Source: Conidiobolus incongruus B7586 | Lineage: Eukaryota; Entomophthoromycota; Entomophthoromycetes; Entomophthorales; Conidiobolaceae | NCBI GenBank assembly: GCA_000697335.1 | Contig: JNEM01007995.1 | Span: forward strand, 1-16,747 | Direction of reading: 5' to 3' | DNA length: 16,747 nt | Part shown: positions 6,792-16,747 of the stretch, one piece after another | How positions within the stretch are numbered: the stretch's first letter is position 1 | Layout: each line of letters starts with the position of its first letter | The notes under the pieces: model-generated | Databases searched by the model: none | Told to the model about the DNA's origin: nothing | What the model saw: only the letters and a program-made list of their open reading frames with translations | Program-made: the position numbers and the translations under genes

Positions 6792-8827
6792 ATGAGCGAT
6801 CAACCAGTTGAACAAGCTACTCAAGCTGTCAATAACCTCCATTTAGACTCTGTTACTGGAGAATACGTTTCTAAGAGGTAGTTATTCAGTTATCAATTAC
6901 TTTTTCAATAGCTGATTTGATGAATTTAGTGAATTGAAGAAACGTCAAAAGCAAAGAGAAAGAGATGCTAAGAAGGTACTTTGACAAGATCTCATTTTTA
7001 GTTGAAATTGGTTTAATTGATGTATTGAATTATTTAGGAAGCTAAGGCTGCTGCTAATCCCCAACCTGCTAAGAAGGAAAAGGCTGAAAGTCAATCCGCT
7101 GAAGATAGCGAAGAAACTCTCAACCCCAACGTAATTACCGTCATATGATTTGTAAATCTTGTTTACTCATTTGTTTTTAGCAATACTTTGAGATCCGTAC
7201 CAAAGCCATTAAGGGTATGATGGAAAATGGACCCAATCCTTATCCTCACAAGTTCCAAGTTGAAATCTCTCTCCCTGATTTCATTAAGAAATACTCCCAC
7301 TTCGAAGCTGGCGACAGATCTGAAGAGCTTGTCACCGTTGCTGGTACCATTTAAAATTTTAGTTTTAATTTAAAATATTTACATTTATTTAGGTCGTATT
7401 CATAATAAGAGAGCTTCCGGTGCTAAGCTTAGATTCTACGATCTTCACGGTGAAGGTGTTAAGATTCAAATTATGGCTAATGCTCAGTAAGTTATTATAA
7501 TTTGAATTTAGTTGAAAATACTAATAATTCAAAATTTAGAGATGCTGAACGCGATTTCGCTCAAACTCACGATGTTTTACGTCGTGGTGATATCGTCGGT
7601 GTTAAGGGTTATCCCGGCCGCACTAAGCGTGGTGAATTATCCATCATGCCCGTTGATGTCACCCTTCTTTCACCCTGTTTGAGAATGTTGCCCAAGGCTA
7701 ACTACGGTTTCAAGGATCAAGAAACCAGATACCGTCAACGTTATTTGGATCTTATCATGAACAACAACGTTCGTGAAAAGTTCATCACCCGTAGCAAGAT
7801 CGTCTCTGGTATTCGTTCTTACTTGGATTCTAAGGGCTTCTTAGAAGTTGAAACCCCTATGATGAATATGATTGCTGGTGGTGCTACTGCCAAGCCTTTC
7901 ATCACTCACCACAACGATCTCAAGTTGGATCTCTTCATGAGAATTGCTCCCGAGTTGTACTTAAAACAATTAGTTGTTGGTGGTTTAGATCGTGTTTATG
8001 AAATTGGTCGTCAATTCCGTAACGAAGGTATTGATTTGACTCACAATCCCGAATTCACCACCTGTGAATTCTATATGGCCTATGCTGATATGTATGATCT
8101 CATGGATATGACTGAAGAAATGTTGAGCAAAATGGTCAAGGACATCAAGGGCACTTATAAGGTTACCTACCATGCCGATGGTCCCGAAAATCCCCCCATG
8201 GAAATCGATTTCACCCCTCCCTTCAAGCGCATTGATATGATCGAAGGTCTCGAAGAAGCTCTCAACGTCAAATTCCCTCCCTCTACTGAACTCCATACCG
8301 CTGAAGCCAACAAATTCCTCTCAGACTTGTGTATCAAGCACAATGTTGAATGCTCTGCTCCCCGCACCAACGCCCGTTTATTAGACAAATTAGTCGGTGA
8401 ATTCTTAGAATCCAAGTGCATTAACCCTACCTTCATCACCTGCCATCCTCAAATGATGTCTCCCTTAGCCAAGTACCATCGCAATCGCCCTGGTCTTTGT
8501 GAACGTTTCGAACTCTTCTGCGCCACTAAGGAAATCTGTAACTCCTACACTGAATTGAACGATCCCTTCGACCAAAGAGCTCGTTTCGAACAACAAGCTG
8601 CTGACAAGGCCGCCGGTGACGACGAAGCCCAACTCATCGACGAAACATTCTGTACTTCCTTGGAATACGGTTTACCTCCCACCGGTGGTTGGGGTCTTGG
8701 TGTTGATCGCTTAACCATGTTCTTATCCGACTCCAATAACATTAAGGAAGTTATCCTCTTCCCTGCCATGAAGCCCATCGATGAAGAAGAAAAGGCTAAG
8801 CAAGCTGCCGCCATCAACGAAGCTTAA
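6792..8827 (+). CDS. KRS1: Lysyl-tRNA synthetase, cytosolic class II type (six exons)
   Basis: The enzyme attaches lysine to tRNA-Lys using ATP. Proposed exons: 6792-6877, 6930-6975, 7038-7130, 7181-7343, 7393-7486 and 7540-8827. Introns of 52, 62, 50, 49 and 53 nt all have GT...AG ends and preserve the frame, giving 589 residues. Residues 29-75 are a Lys/Glu-rich extension ([16 protein letters not shown]), known in eukaryotic LysRS to bind tRNA. LNPNQYFEIR leads into the anticodon-binding OB fold (about 110-215). The catalytic domain has motif 1 ([11 protein letters not shown], 260-270), motif 2 ([16 protein letters not shown], from 318) and motif 3 ([13 protein letters not shown], 544-556, with the ATP-binding Arg551). 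No targeting peptide is seen, so the cytosol is expected. Codon use is biased to AAG for Lys and C-ending codons, as in a highly expressed gene. The initiator ATG is the first in frame and follows an A/T-rich leader. Confidence 0.96.
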
Positions 8828-9114
8828 TTTCATTCTTATTATATAAAACTCACTGGACATTATTTTAGAATTTAAAAAATACATATATTTATTTACATTT
8901 TTAATTTTTTAAATTATATCAATAGTTAACTGATTTTTATTAATATCCACATAACCAATAATTCAATTAGCTAAAAATTGAAATAATCTAATAATTTTGC
9001 ATTGATATCAAATTTAATAAACTAAAAAAATATCATTGCATAAACAAGTTTTAAATTTACATTAAATTTAATTTAAAAATATAATTGATTAAAAAATAAA
9101 AATATCTTTAAATT
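8828..9114. other. A/T-rich spacer 3' of the synthetase gene
   Basis: Convergent spacer between the synthetase stop codon and the tRNA-Tyr gene on the opposite strand. No AATAAA is obvious close to the stop. Nothing else is recognisable. Confidence 0.6.
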
Positions 9115-9134
9115 AAAAAAATTGTATTGTAAAA
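9115..9134 (-). terminator. Pol III terminator of tRNA-Tyr
   Basis: On the - strand a T4 run (plus-strand 9131-9134) follows the discriminator base by five bases, and a stronger run of seven T (plus-strand 9115-9121) lies just beyond as a backup. T runs end Pol III transcripts. Confidence 0.7.
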
Positions 9135-9139
9135 TAGAT

Positions 9140-9223
9140 TCCGACCAACCGGAATTGAACCAGTGACCTAGAGATTACAGCTTAAACTACAGTCTCCCGC
9201 TCTACCAACTGAGCTATAGTCGG
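9140..9223 (-). tRNA. tRNA-Tyr(GUA) with an 11-nt intron
   Basis: The - strand folds into a full cloverleaf: a 7-bp acceptor stem with C1-G72 and discriminator A73 (the usual eukaryotic Tyr identity), a D arm GCTC/GAGC, an anticodon stem GGAGA/TCTCT, and a T arm ACTGG/CCGGT with loop TTCAATT. The anticodon GTA lies at plus-strand 9188-9190. An 11-nt intron (plus-strand 9176-9186) interrupts after position 37, the canonical site for nuclear tRNA introns removed by the tRNA splicing endonuclease. Mature length is 73 nt. The internal A box (TAGCTCAGTTGG) and B box (GGTTCAATTCC) are intact. Its 5' flank is replaced by an LTR insertion. Confidence 0.96.
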
Positions 9224-9233
9224 CTATGAGAAA

Positions 9234-9534
9234 TGTGACAGATCTGATCCTGTTTCTCCCACCATCCGGCCAATAGAATCGTACCATGTGTATATGACTC
9301 AATCTTAATACTGGTATTACCATATAAATACCATCTTTGGCACAATAACTAAGCCTTGGCTTGTTATTGTGTGCAATATCCATAATAAACCTTACTTATT
9401 TACCTTAATATATTTCTGTTTATTAGTGGTTCATCCACCAGTATACAGCATAGTTCTAGTTGTGCGGGTTATGGATTGGTGACAACTCCCTATAGATCAT
9501 GATTTCAGTGGTAATGCCACTGAGAACTGTGACA
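9234..9534 (+). mobile_element. Solo LTR of an LTR retrotransposon, with 5-bp target duplication
   Basis: This 301-bp block is richer in G+C than its surroundings. It starts TGTGACAG and ends CTGTGACA, giving short inverted TG...CA termini, and is bounded by the perfect direct repeat AGAAA at 9229-9233 and 9535-9539. No internal region is present, so it is a solo LTR left by recombination between two LTRs. In + orientation it has a TATA box (9323-9330), a 31-nt hairpin (9341-9371) and AATAAA (9384-9389), in U3-R-U5 order. The insertion begins within about 10 bp of the mature 5' end of tRNA-Tyr, in the opposite orientation. Targeting upstream of tRNA genes is known for Ty3-type elements and dictyostelid DGLT-A; family assignment to Ty3/gypsy is therefore likely but not proven. 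The intact target duplication suggests a fairly young insertion. Confidence 0.85.
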
Positions 9535-9539
9535 AGAAA

Positions 9540-9902
9540 GAATGATTTTCAGGTTATTAGTTTATGAACATTTCTAACATCCATTTTATTAAGTTAATTA
9601 AATATATGAATTTTATTACAAATTCATTTGATTTCATACATTAAATATATTACACTTTAAGTTTTCAATTAATTTATTACAATCTTTTCATAATTTCAAT
9701 TTTTTTATATTCATTTCGATTTTATTAAATTCTATTATGTAATTTTTTTCTAATATTTTCTTTAATTTTGTTTTTTATAAGTTGAATTAATTTAAATAAA
9801 TAGTATAATTTACTACTAATTAATCTTTTCAAATATTTTAATTAAAATCATTTTATTAACTGAAAGCTTATTTTTTGATACATACAACAAAATTTAATTT
9901 AT
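9540..9902. other. A/T-rich spacer between the solo LTR and MED13
   Basis: No gene is seen. On the - strand AATAAA (plus-strand 9852-9857) lies about 46 nt past the MED13 stop and is its likely polyadenylation signal. Confidence 0.6.
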
Positions 9903-12900
9903 CTATTGTTGATACCTATCACTCATACCCAATCCTCCCTCCAACAATGCAATCGTACTCTTGAGGATAAAGTACCAATTTGCGGGTAACTTGTTCGCTC
10001 CAAATTTAATAAGTCCCTGAAAAACCTCAAATCTAGGTGTATCCCTATGCAACCAAAATCTATCAAACTGGAAGTTGGGGCGCGGAAGATAAAAATCCAA
10101 ATTGAGGTAGCTGAGGTCCGATGTCTGTTTTAGGAATGTGGTGAGAATATCGTTGGGAGAGAAGTCGGACTTGGTGTGGAAAAGGAGTGCGACTTGTATA
10201 CTAGACGAAGATTGGACTGGGGGCAGTGGTAAATGTGTGTCGGTAACTACTACAAAGTTGGGACTTGTGAATCCTTGGGTCAAGGTAGAATTAGCTCTCA
10301 CTTTCTGATTGTTTGAAATTGGAGCCACTGGAAGATCTAGGATTAGGCCCATAGTGAGAGGAACAACATCTGTGGAAATGGGGTACAGATGATGTTTCAG
10401 TAGGATTAAGTGTCGATTGCGATTGCCAGAAAATCCCAGTTCTTCAGTCTGTGACATTGGTACTTTGGTGTTAATCTCAGTGTCAGAATCTTTCAAATTC
10501 ACAAAACTTTGTAGGCCACCTTCTCCGAGGACACTTAGCACACATATTAAAGACTCTTGATACTCCCAGAACAGTTTCCATGCTTCGAGCTCGAGTTTGT
10601 ACATGCGGCCAAGTTTAGTTATGTAGTAGACAATGCTAGCCGAATCAGGATTGTGGGGGCATGATCTTTGGACGAAGTGTTGGGTAGCGTTCCAGAGATG
10701 ATGGAGGTACAGAGGGTATGGTATCGGCTTGTTGGGATTAAATACAGGCAGTGGTATGACCGCAGAATCTTGGTACGTTCCAGAACTGTCGGACCAGTGG
10801 ACCATAACATATTCATAATTTGGACCTAAACTGTACGTTACATGACAATAGAATTTATCTTCACGAAATTCATTATCACTCGTTTGAAATCCAAAATTAA
10901 TCTTTTTCGGCAAATGAGGTACTAGAGTATACGCCGGTGAAAACATTTTGACAACTTTGTCACCACTCTCGCCACCTTCATCCTTAATTTTGTCGACATT
11001 CAAAAACATGTTGTAAACATTCAAACACACATTCTGAAGAACTCCTTGCACACAATCTTGAGATCTAAACCCCAGCAAAAATTCGAGTGGAATTGGCACC
11101 AATCTGATTTGGCAGTGGTTGGGACAATTAAAATTCTGTTTGAAAATACTCCTAACTAAAGTTTGGCATAATTCAAACAACATTGGGAAATGTTGGGGCG
11201 CTGCATAGGTAATATAATAAACGACCAAGTGTTGGGGTAAGTCCCTGGGATTCATGGTACTCAACTCCTCACTTAATGTAGTACCGAGACGGAAGTAGGT
11301 TTCGAGTACTTGATCCTTACTCACCACATGTATTTGATTGTCCACACCCTGCACCGAAATTCCCGGAGTTTGTGGGGTTGTAATCCCTTCATGACTCCCC
11401 CTCGCCTCCAAATTGCCGTGATACTGGTTCTGAGGTCTCGGTATCTGCACATAACCATCCTTACAACAATTTAAATTCTTGGCAGTTTCTAGGATGCCAA
11501 AGCCACCAGTATTAAAATTGTATCGCAAGCTCGTAAAGAAGTTGTTGCACTCTAGTATTAAATCGCGGTTCGTTGGGATCATACACAGATATTGAACATG
11601 CTTCGGAGGGCCCATCGGTCCCAATTCCAATCTGTCCCAGAACCATGTAGCACTAGGCTTAACGGAAATCCAGTCCGATTTGAATCCCAATCGGAGGTTG
11701 GGCTCCTCGTAAGGTATGGTAATGGGCTGGGATTCCTTCGTAGTTTTGTTTTTAATTATATTCGCATAGCCGTTGAGTGATATAAAACTGTGAATTTCGG
11801 TCTTGGTATCACCCAAACCCTTTAGCACTTTAGATACCACTTCTGCGGTCGTCAATACCCAGTGATAGTGGTGCTGACCCTGCGGCGTCGTGGAAAAGAT
11901 TTCCGAAAAGGTTTCGTCCTTGCCGGTTCCTGACCTCGGATACAGTGGAATGTGCTGTACTTGGTCGATGAAAGTCTGCAGGACGAAATCGTCCTCAAAT
12001 AAGCCGTTCCCGTAGTGAATCCAAGGGAATTGTGGCGCTGAAGGTTTCGCTACGAGATTTAGGGGAGGTAACAATTTTTCAATGGAAAATTGTGTATTAA
12101 TGGGAGTGTCGTCCCCAGTTTCCCCTTCCTCCTTCTCGTCGTTAGCGTCGTTCCCCTTGCTGGGCTTTTGCAAAGGGTTTAGCTTAATTGAGTCCATCGC
12201 TAAAAGTTGCTTCACCATTTCGGGGATTTTGCCCCTACTACGTTTCCTTTTAGCTCCACCATCTTTCACTTCCAAATTCTGTAGCTTTGTAGCGACCTTT
12301 TCGTTTGTTTTCTTCTTTAGTTTGTAGTAATGGTAGGGATTATAAAGAGGATCATAAATACCTCGCAATTTGTTCTTGGGCTTCAATTTGTTTAATTTTG
12401 AATTTTGAGTTTCTGTCAACACGTTGTACTTGCCCTTAGTCATATCGGTATTGTAATTCAGTTGATTTAGGGGCGAATACTCCGGCGACAGGTACGATGG
12501 GTAAGGACTATAAATCAGTTGGAAATTGGTCGTTGGTTTTTTTGTGGGATTGCTAGGTTGTTGAGCTTGGAGTTGTTGAGATTCTTCAGTAAATGATAAT
12601 TGATTCATTTCGGAATTGCCTGTAGTGTTATTACCTCCAAATTGGTTGTTGCCATTACTATTACTATCTTTTGCAGTAGCGTTGGCTTCATTGAACAATG
12701 CGTCTATATTGTCAATAGGCTGACTCACATCCAACGATTTCGTCGTTGGTAATTGGGGTTCTTTTTTAGTGTCGAAGTAACTAAAATCGTCATCTGTCAC
12801 ATCCAATTCATCCAAACCCCCCAAATTGAGATCTTGGTGCAGTGGGTCGTTCGTACTTAAATTGAAATTGTTGAGATCTAAATCGTTGAAAAATCCAAAC

Positions 12901-14508
12901 TCTTCCGAATGGTGCGAACTTCCCGTGGGTAGTGGCTGAGGCGGCGGCTCGAAATGAATAGGCTGACTAATTTGCTGAGAGGTATCGCCAGTTGAAAACT
13001 GACTTGAAAGATAGTCCCAAGTGTCCAGCTCCTTGCCCAATCTGCCGTAATCGATCACGGACGGCGTCGGTGGGTGCGGTATCATATTTTGGGGTGAATT
13101 CATTGTGGAGTGCGGCGTATCTTTCGGTATTGGTCTAAGGTTATTGTTGTTAGGGTTGGACTGTAAACTCTGATTGGTATTCAACAGAATAAATTCCATC
13201 ATATTGAAATAAATTTCGGTGTAGTCCCAGGCGATTTGCCACGTGGCTTTCGATGTGGCAGTAATGGGATGGTGGAAACCTTCCGGTAAAGGTATAAACA
13301 GAGCGAATGTGGGATATAGTATGATAGCATTTTGATCCGACTTTGGAAATCTTATATATGTTAGGTTAGGAATTCTGGGTACCGATTTTTTAAAAGGTTG
13401 CTGGCAATTATTGGGACCGTAAAAATTCGGTAGAGATAATATCGTACACCATCGTTTTAATATGAGAGATTCCACTTCTTCGGACAAGCCGAATGGAAAT
13501 CCGAGGATTTCAACTGGAGCTAAGTTAGGACTGGATAGAGCGTACAGCGGGAATTCGATATTGATCACTGGATTTAACGGATCTGACTGAATGGGGGGTG
13601 ATTCCGACGCAATATTCTTCACATCTTCCCATTCGATCAATCTGGTTTGATGAATTTGAGCGTTCACATTTAAGAACAATGTATTCTGATAAAACCATAA
13701 CTGAAATTTCATGGATGAGTTATCCAAAGTTGGCCAATCGGGATTATGAGGTAATCTAGAACTTTAGATAAGATCCAATTTTTAGGGAGTATCAATAAAC
13801 ATACCCTTGAAAGTACCAAGTAGAGTTAGGATCTTGACAGGGATGCCAATTAATTTGAATTAATTCATCCCCAAATATTACAGCACCTCGTTCACATAAT
13901 TTTCTAACCCACATTAATCACTTAAATATATAACAGTTCCAACAATTACCTGTTTAAAGTCCTTCTGAAAGCCTTCAAAAACGCAACCATAACATTATAC
14001 ACATCTTTATTGTGGGCATTTATAGCATTAGGAATGGGTAAGAAACCCTCCAAACCCTCCATCGTTGCATTATCGTTGGGATCTATGATCTGGATGGGTT
14101 GCATCATTTCACTTGTTAATTCTAAACTCCTAGTCTCTACAAAGTTCATGAATTCACGAATCAATAAAATTCATTCAATCAAAACTTACCAAACAATTTA
14201 AAATCCCTAAACTTTTTCGTTAACGCCCGCAAATCCTCCAATTTTTCGGTATGCCAAACATAACAATAAAATCGTAATTCACCAACATTATTAGGATGAT
14301 AAACTAATTCGTAATCGTATACCAAATACTCCAGAGGGTTGAACCTCTTCAATAGTTCTATCAGCTGTACTGTCATTTGAGATCTCGTCAGGTATGCCGA
14401 TGCGTGGTTGGACCCCGGATCTTTGGTGGAGTATTCAATAAATTGTAAGGTATTGAAATTGGTGAGAGTTATTAGGTTGGTAGGACTTTGAGATATATCG
14501 AATTTCAT
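9903..14508 (-). CDS. MED13: Mediator complex subunit 13 (CDK8 kinase module), four exons
   Basis: MED13 bridges the CDK8-cyclin C-MED12 module to core Mediator in the nucleus. Proposed exons on the - strand: 14508-14190, 14136-13950, 13903-13805 and 13755-9903. The introns (53, 46 and 49 nt) are GT...AG and keep the frame, giving 1485 residues. The first three exons and the start of exon 4 form the Med13 N-terminal domain (DISQSPTNLITLTNF, FYCYVWHTEKLEDLRALTKK, ERGAVIFGDELI). A low-complexity linker (about 400-755) holds Asn/Gln/Pro-rich and acidic segments and a basic GAKRKRSRGK (702-711). The MID/PIWI-like C-terminal half has the family hallmark GFKSDWISVK then PSATWFWDRL and GPPKHVQYL (892-925), and ends with an ANWYFILKSTIALLEGGLGMS tail. 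The last acceptor could instead be at 13762, adding two residues. Codon use is less biased than in the synthetase. Confidence 0.92.
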
Positions 14509-14945
14509 TTTAAATAATTTAAAATCGTTAAAAAAATAAAAGGCATTTAAATATTAAATATGGATAAAAAAATTTTTGAATAGCGTTTTGGATTGGGTGG
14601 GTTAAACTTTTTTAAAAAAGGATAATATGTATTATTGATGATAACTCTAAAGGAAGAGATAAAGATTAAATAAATGTGAAAATCAAAACGTTATTCCTAA
14701 ATTTATAATCCTTGATAATGAAATACTTTTGTGATTTAAAGTTAAAATGTTTTTTTTAAATGAGGTTGGGAATAAAAAATATTAATATTTAAAAATTATA
14801 ATATTAATGAAATAATTTAATATTGATAATAAATTAATACCACTCACAATCAATGGAGTTTCTATGTGTCGAGTGACTTTGAGAATAAATTATGGGAGGA
14901 ATTACTAGTAAGGAAGTAAATTTTCGGATTAAGGCTAATTATTAA
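14509..14945. other. Divergent intergenic region between MED13 and tRNA-Asp
   Basis: It should hold the MED13 promoter (- strand) and the upstream flank of tRNA-Asp (+ strand). No TATA box stands out. A patch at about 14838-14930 has a somewhat higher G+C content than its surroundings but no reading frame or repeat that I can recognise. Confidence 0.5.
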
Positions 14946-15017
14946 TCTTCGATAGTATAGTGGTGAGTATCCCCGCCTGTCACGCGGGTGACCTGGGTTC
15001 AATTCCCAGTCGGAGAG
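14946..15017 (+). tRNA. tRNA-Asp(GUC)
   Basis: An intronless 72-nt cloverleaf: acceptor stem TCTTCGA/TCGGAGA (one G-U pair) with discriminator G73, D arm GTAT/GTAT with two wobble pairs, anticodon stem CCCGC/GCGGG around CTGTCAC, and T arm CTGGG/CCCAG with loop TTCAATT. The anticodon GTC lies at 14979-14981. The B box GGTTCAATTCC and an A box (TAGTATAGTGG) are present. The gene resembles known fungal tRNA-Asp. Confidence 0.96.
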
Positions 15018-15024
15018 TTTGAAC

Positions 15025-15029
15025 TTTTT
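15025..15029 (+). terminator. Pol III terminator of tRNA-Asp
   Basis: A run of five T begins eight bases after the discriminator base, as expected for Pol III termination. Confidence 0.75.
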
Positions 15030-16747
15030 AACAATTATTCCTTAAAATTTAATCTTTTAAAATCTCATAGCCTGATCAAACAATAATATTTTATATTATT
15101 AAGTATTTTTAAAGCAATTAAATATTTATATAATTATAAAATTATTATAATTGCGTTTTTTCAATTAATTCAATTTTAAACAAATCGATATTATATTTTA
15201 TTTTGTTCAATTTTGTAATTCTGATTATTTATTCTAGTTAAAAACACTCGTATCATTAAAATATTTTTGAAATTTCAAAGTAATATTTAATATATTGCAT
15301 TCGCAATCAAACAATCATTTAAAATATAATAGATATGTTTGATTAATTGTTATTAAAAATTGTATATTATTTTAATTGAGCTCTCAATTAGACTAATTTT
15401 ATTTATTGTTAATTAAATTTTGATAATAATATTATGGTTGTTAAATAATGATTGAATTTAAGGTTATACTCTCTATAAAATAAACAGAACGCCATTAAGG
15501 AACAGAAAATATAAAATAATCAACCTGAACAAAATAATATTCATACAATTAATATAAATTTCATATCAATTGTAAAAATTTTAATAGATAATAAATTCAA
15601 ATTAATCATTAAATATATGTTTGATTCAATCTTCAATTATTTAGAATATGATCAAATTTACAATTATTAAAGAAATCTCTGTTTTCCAAGCTTAATTGAA
15701 TTGTTTTTAAATAATTTCACTGAAAAATTTCAACACAAATACTTATAACTATTCAACAATACCATATCAATTGGAAATTATATTGAAAATCTCAATTTAG
15801 TTTTAATATAATTCATCCTCAAATCTTTGAAATTATTTATCATAATTCAAACAGTTAGGATTTTTTAAATAATATATCTTGATAAATTGATAACTTATTA
15901 TTATATGTTATTATATAATAATCTGTTAACATATATGATATATCTAACTATCACCTATAATAATATTTATAAAACTCTAATTTAAAATTATAAACTACCA
16001 CTAAGTTAATTGAGTGAAATTTAAATTTATTTAACCTAAGTAAAGAATTTCTATATATTTATTTTTTGATCATTATTATAATATATACTAAAAATTATTT
16101 TGAGCATTATAGACTAGATATTTTTTATAGCTGACTAAGTCAAAATTTTTTACAATCAAACATAATACAAGATAGTTTATATTTTTGAATATCTTAACTT
16201 ATTATTCTAATATTACTTAGTATCACTAAATATTATTATATACTAGCTTATAAAAATAAGTCATAAAATATAAATTACTTATATATTTACCTATATTTTA
16301 AATAATCCCTAAATAAATTAAATTAAAATATATAGTTTATCTATATTATTTGATTATAATGAATTAAATTTGAATATATTTTATTAAGTATTGGTTAATA
16401 TATTAAAACTTCAAATTTAATTAAAATGAGTAATAATTTATATGTTTATAAATTAAAAGGATATAAATAATAAAACTCATATATATTTTTTTTTCTTCTA
16501 TTATATTATATATATTATAAAATTATTAAACTAATATATTAAAATAATATTATAATATTTAATTCTCTTTTTAAAAAAACCCACTTATATATTAATTAAC
16601 TTTATAATAAAAATAAATTAACCTATAAAATTATTGAAAATATTAATATTAATTAATTTATTATAATTATGATTATTAAGAATAATACTAAAAAAATATT
16701 TAAACTTAAACTTAAATATATTAAAATTATAAATAAACTTGATTAAA
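15030..16747. other. A/T-rich DNA without recognisable genes
   Basis: About 1.7 kb of strongly A/T-rich sequence has no coding frame of note on either strand, no tRNA-like fold and no terminal repeats that I could pair. A slightly less A/T-rich patch near 15480-15510 (CAGAACGCCATTAAGGAACAG) stands out by composition only. Confidence 0.6.

Noticed and set aside
7502-7539. ATG-like start of an uninterrupted frame leading into synthetase exon 6
   Set aside because: The first codons lie in intron 5 (GTAAGT...TTTAG). Splicing from 7486 to 7540 restores family sequence upstream, so this is not the real N-terminus.
7985-8817. Three antisense open frames opposite the synthetase
   Set aside because: They mirror the strongly biased codons of the real gene on the + strand and show no motif of their own.
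9168-9383. Open frame of 71 codons on the - strand
   Set aside because: It runs through the tRNA-Tyr gene and the solo LTR. The SSVGRAGD-type peptide is the usual translation of a tRNA sequence, so the frame is an accident.
9224-9540. Structured non-coding RNA (snRNA, snoRNA, SRP or RNase P) in the G+C-richer block beside tRNA-Tyr
   Set aside because: None of the conserved boxes I know for these RNAs is present, whereas TG...CA ends and a perfect 5-bp duplication explain the block as a solo LTR.
11592-12327. Two + strand open frames (11592-11780 and 12082-12327) opposite MED13
   Set aside because: They lie antisense to well-supported MED13 coding sequence; the Ser/Phe-rich peptides are typical shadows of a charged linker.
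15018-16747. Possible A/T-rich origin, centromere-like region or relic element
   Set aside because: Composition alone does not support it; no ordered repeats, terminal repeats or conserved motifs could be identified.
1-16747. CRISPR array, operon-like system or novel defence cassette
   Set aside because: The window is eukaryotic nuclear DNA with spaced single genes; no array of regular repeats and no co-directional unknown gene cluster is present.

Overview
The window comes from a very AT-rich nuclear genome. Spliceosomal introns of 46-62 nt with GT...AG ends, an intron-containing tRNA-Tyr, a cytosolic-type lysyl-tRNA synthetase and a Mediator kinase-module subunit show that it is eukaryotic. 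TAA and TAG both end genes, so the standard code fits. Compact genes, tiny introns, C-ending codon preference in the synthetase and intergenic DNA that is almost pure A/T would suit an early-diverging fungus (for example an entomophthoralean-type genome). An AT-rich amoebozoan such as a dictyostelid cannot be excluded. The taxonomic placement is inference.

Left part (1-5072): a short unrecognised coding end at the window edge is followed by four tandem, same-strand, intronless genes for small heat-shock proteins (Hsp20/alpha-crystallin family). They repeat every 1.2-1.4 kb. Copies 2, 3 and 4 carry the same promoter module: a perfect three-unit heat-shock element exactly 69 nt ahead of a TATA-type box. 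Copy 1 has only a decayed version. The coding regions are mosaics: copies 1 and 4 share a loop-coding tract about 93% identical, while copy 4 resembles copy 3 at both ends, which suggests gene conversion. All four have AATAAA 28-33 nt after the stop.

Middle (5039-9540): a long featureless AT-rich spacer, then a lysyl-tRNA synthetase gene of six exons (589 codons) on the + strand. Downstream lies a tRNA-Tyr(GUA) gene on the - strand with an 11-nt intron. Directly upstream of that tRNA sits a solo LTR of 301 bp (9234-9534), bounded by a perfect 5-bp target duplication AGAAA. This is the relic of an LTR retrotransposon that inserted beside a Pol III gene.

Right part (9903-15029): on the - strand a four-exon gene (1485 codons in the preferred model) encodes MED13, the subunit linking the CDK8 kinase module to core Mediator. 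Beyond its 5' end lies a tRNA-Asp(GUC) gene on the + strand. The last 1.7 kb is A/T-rich DNA in which I see no gene.

The genes do not form a pathway. The strongest signals beyond routine annotation are the solo LTR beside the tRNA, and the concerted evolution and shared promoter architecture of the Hsp20 array.
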